Assembly (NCBI GenBank): GCA_016271365.2
Contig: CM057454.1
Location: 1,164,818,055 to 1,164,882,054, forward strand
Direction of reading: 5' to 3'
From: Neoceratodus forsteri
Taxonomy: Eukaryota; Chordata; Ceratodontiformes; Ceratodontidae
DNA: 64,000 bases
Numbering within the stretch: the first letter of the stretch is position 1; every line of letters begins with the position of its first letter. Below, one piece after another: positions 22,926-31,804 of this stretch. A program made the position numbers and the translations under genes. The notes beneath the pieces are model-generated. The model searched no databases, was not told the origin of the DNA, and saw only the letters and a program-made list of their open reading frames with translations.

Positions 22926-25635
22926 TTAAAATACATACATAGATACATAGACAGTGTCGGCAGATAAGGGCCTATGGCCCACCCAGTCTGCCCATTTGAG
23001 CTTGTAAGTTCAGTTTGTTTTCCTAGAAGTCTGTTGCCCCTTACCCCTGACCTCTAGAATTCCTTTATGTCTATCCCATGCATTCTTAAATTCCGTGATT
23101 GTTTCAGCCCCCACCACTTCCTCTGGCAGGGTGTTCCACTTGTCCACCACCTGCTCTGTGAAGAAATTCTTTTCATGTTTCCTCTGAATCGTCCTCCCTC
23201 CAACTTCATCCCATGCCCTCTAGTCCTGGAACATCTTTTCGCTTAAAAATACTGTTTTCCTGCACCCTGTTCCTCCCTGTAAGATACTTGTATGTCTCTA
23301 TCATATCCCCCTCTCCTCCTCTCCTCCAGGGAGTACATGTTCAGTTCCTTCAACCTGTCTTCACAGGACTTGTGATGCAATCCATGCACCATCTTTGTTG
23401 CCCTCCTCTGAACCTTCTCTACCCTGTCTATGTCCTTACATAGGTATGGTCTCAGAACTGCACACTGTACTCAGGTGGGACCTCACTAGTGTCTTGTACA
23501 GCAGAATTATGACCTCCCTTTTTCCTGCTGGTAATGCCCTTCCTATACATCCCAGCATCCTATTTGCTTTACCTGCTGCCTTGTCACACTGTTTCCTACC
23601 TTGTGGTCATCAGAGATGATAACCCCAAGATCCCTTTCCTGCTTGGTGCATGCTATATCCTCACCCCCCAACTGATATATTGTGCCAGGGTTTTTGTGCC
23701 CCATATGCATTATCTTGCACTTCTTTGCATTGAATTTCAACTGCCAAACCCTTGACCATTCTTCAAGTTTCTGCAGGTCGCTTCTCATTCTGTCTACACC
23801 CTCTGGTGTGTCTACTCTGTTACAGAGCTTTGTGTCATCAGCGAACAGTGAAATTCTGCCTTCTAGATCCTGTGCAATGTCACTGATGAAGATGTTGAAT
23901 AGGACCGGTCCCAGCACTGATCCCTGTGGTACTGCACTGGTCACTCTTCCCTCTGTGGAGTGACAGCCATTTACCACCACCCTCTGTGTCCTGCCAGCCC
24001 AGCCAGTTACCTACCACCACCTACTGTCCTGCCCACACCCATATTCCCCAGTTTGTGTAATAGTCTTCTATGTGGCACAGTGTCAAAGGCCTTGCTGAAG
24101 TCCAGATAGGCCATGTCTACTGCCCTCCCGATCCACCTCCCTAGTCACCCAGTCAAAAATTCAATGAGGTTGGTCTGACATGACCTTCCCCTGGTGAAAC
24201 CATGCTGCCTTGGGTCCTGTAGTCCATTGACAACCAGATGTTCCACCAATCTCTCCTTCAGTAGTGCCCATGATCTTCCCCACTACCGAGGTGAGGCTGA
24301 CTGGTCTGTAATTCCTGCTTCCTCTTTGTTCCCACTTTTGTATAAGGGGACTACATCTGCTGTCCTCCAGTCTTTGGGTACCTCCCTGTTTCCAGTGATC
24401 GGCTAAACAGGATAGCCAGAGGTTCAGCCACCACCTCTCTTAGTTCTTAAGGACCCTGGGGTGCACCCGTCTGGCCCCATTGCTTTATCAACTCTTATTA
24501 CTTCCAGTTCCTTCAGGACCCTTTCTGGTAAAAGGACTTGTGTCCATTTCTGCACCATTCTCACCCTTGTACTCCCTTCAGACCCATTACCCCTCTTCCT
24601 CAGTAAAGACTGAGCAGAAATACCTGTTCAATATGTCAGCTTTTACTGTTGTCAACTCTCCACGCGGGCTCCCATCCTCCCCTTCAGTCTCACTATCCTC
24701 CCTTTGTCTTTCTTTTTCACTTATGTACCTGTAAAGGTTTTGTCCCCTCTACCCACTGATTTTGTAATGTGTTCTTCTGTCTGAGCTTTGGCTTCCCTTA
24801 CTGACCTCCCTGCCTCCCTTTGCTTCTCCTGGTACTTCTCCCTATCCCCTTCTGCCTGTGTCTTTTTGTATTGCCTGAATGCAATCTTTTTGGCTTTCAC
24901 TTTCTTTGCTACCTCTTTGGAAAACCATAATGGTCTCCTCAACCTTTTCCTCTTGCTAACCTGCTTAATGCATAATTCTGTTGTTCTTGTAATCCCCATT
25001 TTAAATACTGCCCACTGTTCCTCAACCCCTGATTCCTGTCCCATTCCCCTTAATGCCTCTTTCAAGTATCTCCCCATTTTCCCAAAGTCTGCCCCCCTAA
25101 AATCCAGGATACGTGTTTTTGTGTGGTTTGGTTCTGCTCTTTCTGTGATTTCAAACCACAATGACTGGTGGTCACTGTTACCCAGGTGCTCCCCCACTGT
25201 TACCCCCATCACACTGTCCCCGTTTGTGAGCACAAGGTCCAGTATTGCCTTCTGCCGAGTTGATTCCATCACCAGTTGCTTGGGGAAGGCACCCTGAAGG
25301 GAGTCCAGGATAAATCTACTCCTAGTTGATGCTGCTGCTGGGATGCTCCAGTCCACGTCTGGAATATTGAAGTCTCCAACCAGTACTACCTCACCCTTGT
25401 CTGCCATCCTTTGGATGGCTAGCATCAGCTCCCTATCTGTTTCTTCCTCCTGGGCTGGTGGTCTATAGACCACACCTGTGCGGATGGCTGTCCCCATTTT
25501 CCTTTCCAGCTTAACCCACAGTATCTCTCCCCCATTTTGTTCCTCCTGGATCTCTGTGGCCCTTATGTCATTTTTCACATACAGTGCCACTCCTCCTCCC
25601 TTCCTGCCTGCTCTGTCTCTTCTGAATATGTTGTA
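22926..25635 (-). mobile_element. CR1 LINE inserted in the L3-like LINE, copy 2
   Basis: On minus it has the endonuclease from MALYVKNDIRATEIQ (25590) through LVGDFNIPDVDWSIP and LVLTNGDSVMGVTVGEHLGN (24721-25590). The reverse transcriptase follows in several broken frames (about 24480-23990). Next come VPQGSVLGPVLFNIFISDIA and the catalytic LFADDTKLCN with the thumb (23543-23980), and a 3' UTR ending near 22950. The tail is a run of tatgtatc/tatgta units (plus: acatacatagatacatag at 22936-22955). It is 2.7 kb long and the best preserved CR1 here. Confidence 0.85.
24721..25590 (-). pseudogene. CR1 apurinic endonuclease domain and linker
   Basis: The 289-codon open frame covers YRPPAQEE, VGDFNIPDVDW, the LDLVLTNGDS block and GNSDHQSLWFEITER, which are the catalytic blocks of the LINE AP-endonuclease. 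A basic linker follows (SKRKRLRRPLWFSKEVAKKV). The first part of the endonuclease is missing: the frame starts at an internal methionine and the sequence upstream of 25620 belongs to another LINE. The protein would nick target DNA; this copy is 5' truncated and separated from its reverse transcriptase by stops. Confidence 0.75.
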
Positions 25636-25850
25636 GCCAGGTATATTAATGATGTGTACACAAGGCTTACAAATTTAAATCCTAAGAAAGTCATGAGGCC
25701 AGAGTAATTGCACCCAAGAATTTTGAAGGCACTAGCAAGGGAATTGTCAGGCCCAATGACACAAATCTTTCAAAAAATCAATACATAGTGGACAGACAGT
25801 ACATTCTTGGAGGGAAGCTAAGGTGATTCCTATATATAAACAAGCATTTG

Positions 25851-26085
25851 CCAATGCCGAATGTTTGCTTGCAGATATTTGCAGTGGTGTTTGGCACTTT
25901 TATGCCCCATGCCTCAACTTCAGGAAGACTGGAGGGGCCTGGGGACATAGAAGAGATGGACAGCAACAGCCACAAATTCCAAGAGTGGAGTCCTGGTTAA
26001 TCTCTCACCAGGGTTCCTGGCTGAAGAGCTGCTTGCCCGGCTGGTCTCCATTGTTACAATCCTAAGGACAGCGGAGGGTGAAGAG
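25851..26085. other. Unassigned stretch
   Basis: It starts where the L3-like LINE breaks off. The words acaagcatttgccaatgc and gaatgtttgcttgcagatat are near inverted copies. Nothing else is recognised. Confidence 0.35.
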
Positions 26086-26280
26086 ACTGTTTAACCACTA
26101 GAGGTAGAGGCACAGTAAGATGAAGCTTGTTTCCAGATTTCACCTTGGTGCACAAGAAAGTCGACTGACTTGCGCAAGGCCACACAAGTAAGCAAGTGGG
26201 GTCGGCTGATGGGATTCAAACCCAGGTTGCCAGGTTTGCAGCTCAGTACCCTTAACCACTATGTTATACCGCTTCCTATA
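26086..26280 (-). mobile_element. CORE-SINE (MIR-like), reversed
   Basis: In minus sense: taacatagtggttaagggta (A-box region), cctgggtttgaatcccatca (B box), ttgtgtggccttgcgcaagtc (core), and a tail near acaagcttcatcttactgtg. It belongs with the copy at 1464-1660. Confidence 0.7.
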
Positions 26281-26284
26281 CTGT

Positions 26285-26857
26285 AATATAATTAAACAAA
26301 GCAGCAAAGCATTCATTTAATGGAGTGTGCACATATCGAGAAAATCACAGACATGGTTTTTTAAATGCAACGGCAAAGACAAAAACAATGCTATGATCAT
26401 GATCTTCATAACAAATGACTTATTCAGACAGTAAACTTAGCATAATACCCGACAACTATATTGCTGCTGCTAAGGCATAATCAGACACTCACACACATAT
26501 GTAATAACATCAGACTGTCAGCCCACCAAGCCTAACATACATAATAATACATTGTACAGCTCTGTTCCTGCTAAGCAAGGCTGTGAATCACACACAATAA
26601 ATTAGTAAGTGACATATTAGTAAATGACATAACAACAAACATAACATATTCAGTACACAATGGAGAATTGGTTCCCCACCTTAAAATTAAAGGAGCACTA
26701 CACCTTTTACATGTTATTTATACTATCATCCTTTCTTCATCACCAGTAAGCTCCATTACAATAGCTGTTGGGGCTGTACATGTTTGCTTTAGTTTACTGT
26801 GACAGTTAATGGGGGCACCCAGGATATTTACTGGGCGCATCTATTTTTTTCTATTAT
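26285..26857. other. AT-rich stretch, no gene seen
   Basis: No frame or repeat could be recognised. It contains ca-rich words and scattered stops. Confidence 0.45.
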
Positions 26858-27290
26858 CAGTGTCAGTGGCTCAGCAGGTAGCACACTCGCCTCTGAGGCT
26901 GGGAGATCAGAAGGCTGTGGGTTCTAGCCCCACACCAGGCACTTGGTTTAATATCCCAATACTGACACTATAGTGCAGCATGAAGGGGATGCTGCACTCC
27001 TGAGGTGCCGTCTTTCGGATGAGACGTTAAACCGAGGTCCCATCTGCATGTTCTGGTGGTAGTTCAGGTGGATGTTAAAGATCCCATGGCACTTCTTGAA
27101 AAGAGTAGGGAAATTTCCCTGGTGCCCTGGCCAAATTTTCCCCATTCATTAAAAAATACCACCAGCAGCTTAATCTGATTCAATGTCAGTTAGCTTTCAT
27201 CTGTATTCTCTCCCCTGGGTCGTGCCTGAAAATAGGCAGAATTTGTCTAGTGCACCTTCCTGGTCAACAAATACTAAATAAAAAAAAATG
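26858..27290 (+). mobile_element. tRNA-derived SINE with conserved core, copy 1
   Basis: The head has an A box (gtggctcagcaggtagcaca) and a B box (gtgggttctagcccc) at 26920-26930. The core holds cggatgagacgttaaaccga at 27016-27035 and gatcccatggcact. The tail is gtctagtgcaccttcctggtcaac plus an A-rich end. The same core occurs in copies 2 and 3 of this window. A core of this kind is shared by SINEs of cartilaginous and lobe-finned fishes, from memory. The tail resembles L2-type LINE tails. Confidence 0.75.
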
Positions 27291-27431
27291 TTCTGATTGT
27301 GAGATCTCCTTTGTTCCTGGAAACAGCAGTAGCAGACACGTCACTGTGTTGATTTATACCAGTTATCTCTATGCAGCAGGTCCAAAATGACCTTAAAAGA
27401 GACCAGACAGCAGCACTTAGAGCCCACACCC

Positions 27432-27960
27432 AAGTGCGGGGCAGGTCCCAAGTTGCACTGCAAAATCATACTGTTTACTGCAGAATGGCAGCTTGCATTG
27501 GGTTTATTTCTGCTGACTTCCAAGCTGACAGTTACTGTAGCCAGAAATCCCAGAATCTCCTGCAGCTGATGTCAGAACAGGGTTGCAGGAGTGGGAGATT
27601 CAATAGCCTGCAGTGCATGCTAGAATTTTTATAAACCCTGGTCTTTCTTTTGTTTGCTGATCCCACTGTCCTCCCTGGGTTATGTACAGTCAGAAGACTA
27701 TACATAGCCCTGGGAGGACAGCAGGACTGGCAGACATCTAATCAGAGCTTACAAAAGCTCAAACATGCACTGCAGATTATTGAATCGTCCACTGCTGCAG
27801 CCCTGATCTGACAATGACTGCAGGGGATTCTGGTATTTCTGGTAATGGCAGATGTCAGCTTTGAAGTCGGCACAGTCAGATATGATCTACTATACTGCAA
27901 TAGATGGCAGGAAAAAAATGTGCATACAAAGTGCAACTTGGGAGCCAGCATGGTGGCAAA
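27432..27960. repeat. Long foldback, about 190 bp arms
   Basis: The left arm (about 27436-27620) begins ggtcccaagttgcactgc. The right arm (about 27765-27957), in reverse complement, begins ggctcccaagttgcact. Both continue with gctgacttccaagctgacag or gccgacttcaaagctgacat, ccagaatcycctgcag, ggagattcaatagcctgcag or gacgattcaataatctgcag, and cagtgcatg. The loop itself is palindromic: ctgtcctccctgggttatgt pairs with acatagccctgggaggacag. The word gtgcaacttggcacc returns at 28549, so the element may extend to about 28565. Confidence 0.65.
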
Positions 27961-28576
27961 GAGGGCTGAGGTGTTTTATGTCTTACTCTTACCTTTTCCC
28001 ATGCCAGCGACCCAGGTTCAGAAATGAGCCTAGGTCCTGGGTAGGCAGTTGGGAAGGGGGGGAGGATTGAGCATCTGGAGGGTAGCTCTCCTCTCCCGGA
28101 GAGGGGAGGTTTGCTGTCTTAGCCATTGGTTGTCCCCAGGTGGAGGTCTGGGGGTAGCACTGGCAGCCTTGAGTGACAAATAGGGTAGGGCTGTGGTCAA
28201 GTAGGCAAGTGCACTTCCATGTCCATGCCTATATGCCACCATGGCATGGAGCTTAGGGAGAAAAGAGGTAAATGGATGATGCAGGCTCAATGAAGTCCTG
28301 CCCACCTGCCTCCACTCTGCAGGCCAATCATCGGGCCCATCTGGATTGCATCTCCAGGGGGGAAGCTGATGGCCCTCCCCTTCCTGGCCCTACTGGGACT
28401 GTGAAGTGTGGGCTGAGGACTGTAGGAATCAGTATGGGATTTAGCATGGACTGTCTGGTGCTGCAGGTGCCTGGCAAGAGGAGGTGGGGACTGGGCTGAG
28501 AGCCTGCCTGCACCAACCAAGGCAAGAAAAACTCCACAACAAAAGAAAGTGCAACTTGGCACCTTGCAGAGCCTTC
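27961..28576. other. Unassigned GC-richer stretch, possibly inside the foldback element
   Basis: It is bounded by related words aagtgcaacttggga (about 27940) and aagtgcaacttggca (28546). The ORFs on both strands (60-91 codons) show no domain. It may be the body of a larger element with ggtnccaagttgcac termini. Confidence 0.4.
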
Positions 28577-28577
28577 C

Positions 28578-29023
28578 CCTTTATTTTTATTTTATTTATT
28601 TAGTTTTTGTTGACCGGGTAAGTGCACTAGACAAATTCTGCCTATTTTCAGGCATGACCCGGGGGAGGGGGATACAGATGAATGCCAGCTGACCTTGAAC
28701 CAGATTAAGCTGTTGGTGGTATTTTTAGTGAATGAGGGAAATTTGGCCAGGACACTGGGGAAAATCCCAAACTCTTTTCGTTAAGTGCCATGGGATCTTT
28801 AACATCTACCTGAACTACCACCAGTCCAGGCAGATGAGACCTTGGTTTAACGTCTCATCTGAAAGATGGCACCTCAGAAGTACAGCACCCCTCTCATGCT
28901 GCACTACAGTGTCAGTACTGGGATATTAACCCAAGTGCCAGATGTGGGAACTGAACCCACAGCCCTCTGATCTCCCGGCCTCCGAGGCGAGTGTGCTACC
29001 TACTGAGTAGGCTACTGACACTG
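28578..29023 (-). mobile_element. tRNA-derived SINE with conserved core, copy 2
   Basis: It is a reversed copy of the SINE at 26858-27290. The plus strand shows the A-rich tail as tttatttttattttatttatt, then gttgaccgggtaagtgcact (tail), ttggtttaacgtctcatct (core, 28842-28860) and gaactgaacccacagccc (B box). It ends gctactgacactg at about 29023. Confidence 0.75.
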
Positions 29024-29639
29024 CTTTAAACCAAGGTGCGTTCTGCCCATCTGTGGAGATGGCCTATGTGGAAGTTGGGATCCCTTGGCACTTACTCTAA
29101 ATGTAAAGGAGTTTCCTGCGTCCTTGCCAACATTTTGCCATCAATAAAACAAGTCCATGTAATCCACCCACCAGGATACAGCTGGAAATGATCTGTCACA
29201 ACTCGGTATACCCCCGGAAATGAGCTGTCACAAGTTGGCGTACCTTTCTTCATCCAAAGTCACAAATAAAATGCATTTCCAACAGCTTTAGAAATAGAAC
29301 TGACCCGTGACAAGGACACTGGTAATATTTTCATTAAGTGAGGTGGATGTCCTTTCAAAGCAGCAAAAACTGACCATTGATTGAAACCAGATTTTTTTTA
29401 ACTCTGAAACTAATAACGTGCAAATGTCATACCAGTCAGTGAGCCCAGCCGAACATAATGAATGGAAATCATCATTAATGCCTACAATTAGTAAAATATA
29501 TATTTTTCTTTCAACATGCTTACCTAGAATAACCCAGCTAAGAATCAGACATCTTTTTTAATGGGTTCCTACTGCAAAATTGTTCAATTGGGAAACCTGA
29601 AGCACAGGGAGGTTGAGCAGAGATTGAATGCTCCACTGC
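29024..29639. other. Stretch without gene; short tandem duplication
   Basis: The phrase ggaaatgatctgtcacaact is repeated about 40 bases later as ggaaatgagctgtcacaagt (29187-29245), with gtatacc/gcgtacc following each. Otherwise nothing is recognised. Confidence 0.4.
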
Positions 29640-29830
29640 TTGGGGCACAAGGTTAGGAACCAGAAAGCCCAGCTTCAGATCCCACCACCAGAACCACTTA
29701 CACACTTTGTGACCTTAATCTATTACCATGGTCACCCTGTGCTTCACCCATGCCCTACTTCCAGCTATAATTTGGGTAGAAGCAGGATCCCACTCTAAAA
29801 GGAGATGCTGCATCTCTGATGGGTTATCCT
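29640..29830 (+). mobile_element. Possible CORE-SINE, diverged
   Basis: A tRNA-like B box (gcttcagatcccacc) is followed by acttacacactttgtgacct, the position and wording of a MIR/CORE central segment. The head is weak. Confidence 0.35.
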
Positions 29831-29835
29831 GGGTA

Positions 29836-30418
29836 CATTTGTCAGTATCTTTTTTTTTTTAATCACATCTCTTTTTTCTCACCTTACAGTCACAGTCGCT
29901 GCTGTATATCCAGCCACTTCTCCTCCTTCACTGCCAACCCCAAAGCTAACGTGCCCAGCTGGCATATGCAGCTACGAGCATCGAAAGGGGCCCTCCCCTA
30001 AGCCCCTGCACCCGACAAGGATCCAATACCTGCACATGTCTTATTTTAGGCCTCGTTAGCTGGTGAAGCTAGCGGCGATCAAGCTGCCAGGGACTATGCT
30101 GCCATTTACCCTTTTTCTCGATGGGGCATGGGCGTGCAACGAGAATCCTTAGCCTGGCGATGCAGACATCACCATGCTCCCCTACTTAGCACCCGTGACA
30201 ACTGCAGTTCCTCCGGCATCCCCAGGGACCACAACAGCATGGAGTGCACCCACCCCTTTTCCTCAGGACTAGGACAGCTGTAGTCGGACGCTCGATCCTG
30301 GTCCTCCCCTACTGACCCCCAATGACCTGGGTTCATTCTCGAACCCGGGTCGCCAGTGGGGAGCGAGGTGTGGCATCCAGTGCCTCAGCGCCACCGGGCC
30401 GGCCATTTGTCAGTATCT
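29836..30418 (-). mobile_element. GC-rich tRNA-headed SINE, copy 2, with 15 bp target duplication
   Basis: The insert 29851-30403 is flanked by a perfect repeat, catttgtcagtatct, at 29836-29850 and 30404-30418. On minus it starts GGCCGGCCCGGTGGCGCTGA, has the A-box-like TGGCGCTGAGGCACTGG and B-box-like GGGTTCGAGAATG, and ends in an A-run (T-run 29849-29860 on plus). The first 140 bases or so match copy 1 at 181-755, with a 4 base gap. The remaining body of about 410 bases does not align with copy 1 by eye. It is 553 bp long and richer in G+C than its flanks. Confidence 0.75.
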
Positions 30419-31800
30419 CAATGTTATTTATGAAACCAAATGCATTTTCTTAAAGAGCTGCTGATGCTATAAAGAGAACTTTGAAAGACGTACTGTAATA
30501 TTTAGGTACAGTGTTGCAGTTGTATTTTATATATAATCTATAGATTTCTCCTCCCCATTACTTATTACTGAGGAAATCTGCAGGAATATATGATCTTTAT
30601 CACTCAGAGTCCATCTGCCTCAATAGCTTACTCCCTACTTCAAGTCATAATCCTGTGTTGTGGCATCACAGTCTGTTGTCATGGGAGTAAAAATGATGCC
30701 ACAAACACTGCATTATGATCTCAGGTAGGAAGAAAGCAACAGGAATAGATAAACTCTTCAGAAGCAAAGATTCTGTTTTATGCAAAAGACCTCAGTAATA
30801 AATATGTGGAGGAGAAGCACAGTACTAATGTGAAATTCAAACTGAGTTGTGTCTAAATATTATTTAACAAATGTCCTCCTAAAGGCGTTGGCTGCTCCTT
30901 AAGCTACTGTCATACTGGGACCCCTATGAAAACAAAATGCCTCCTATTCAAGGATTATCCTGGTGAATAACATTTCTAATTAAATTATTGTTTAAATGGT
31001 TTTCCCTGCACTCCCTCCCTGTGACCCAGAGTCTGGGCCACGGGCAGGGATGGGGTATGGGGGGAGTGCAGGGACAGAGTGAGTGTGACATGTTTCCATG
31101 TAGGCAGCCAAAGTTTGGAAGCAGACTTGTGCCCCTGCAGCCATGGTACCATGGCTGGTGAGAACCCTGCATGTTCCAGTCCAGGAAAGATTGTAAATGC
31201 TATTTGTTGGGGCTGGCAACTTGGCAAGTGGTTGTATGCAGTGCTGTGAGGGAAGCAGGAGGGCCAAGGAGGTGACCAACACTCTTGGATCATGTGACCG
31301 TGAATCCTCCCCACTCAAACCTACTTCCCTACTGGGATTCCAGAGGTGGACCTAGGATTTCTATTGGGGGAGGGCACTCTAAGTAGGCCTGGGTCATAGA
31401 ACATTTCATGACATTTTCATTCATACTCTTATTTTTAACCCTGCTACATACAGTGTGTCATACTGTATGTAGCAGGAATAAAAATATTGATTTTTATGAT
31501 GCTGTTCTGCAGACTGCACCAACAATAACAGTATTTTTTAAATATGTTTTTATGCTCCTTTGCTGCCGTGATAGTGACACACTCCATCAGATTGTGGCCT
31601 CCAGCCCAAAGGGTGTGCCTCAGAATAGGGATTTTCTTATCTAGTCGGCTGCAGCTGGTTTTAACTTGCTGAAAAAAACATTGTGTCTAGATCAACTTAG
31701 GGCTTTCCAAAATTAGATCACCAAAGCCCTTCAGTGCCCCAGGGTGTGCGCTGAATGCACAAGACAGTGCCACATGCATGGCCAATCAGATGTATGTGTT
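30419..31800. other. Stretch without gene; one perfect hairpin
   Basis: No frame carries a domain; overlapping minus-strand ORFs near 30985-31318 look random. At 31440-31476 a perfect 15 bp inverted repeat (cctgctacatacagt / actgtatgtagcagg) encloses a 7 base loop. Confidence 0.5.
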
Positions 31801-31804
31801 GTAC

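Larger units (their letters stand above)
19855..25850 (+). mobile_element. L3-like LINE split by two later CR1 insertions
   Basis: Three plus-strand segments form one element. Segment 19855-20708 has ORF1 with an esterase-like domain (19862-20400) and the endonuclease N-terminus (ILTHARSLVTN, then AVTETWWKDGDEW, about 20520-20640). Segment 21886-22925 has the rest of the endonuclease (ILGDLNMPGIDW at about 22085-22120, LCGSDHEVV) and the linker. Segment 25640-25850 resumes at the reverse transcriptase start (NLNPKKVMRPE, LHPRILKALARELSGPM). Each break coincides with the end of a minus-strand CR1. The reverse transcriptase is cut off near 25850, so the element is incomplete at its 3' end. Confidence 0.75.

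Noticed and set aside
26866..26930. A tRNA gene
   Set aside because: The A and B boxes belong to SINE heads; the sequence does not fold into an acceptor stem with a clear anticodon arm. The same holds for the other SINE heads.
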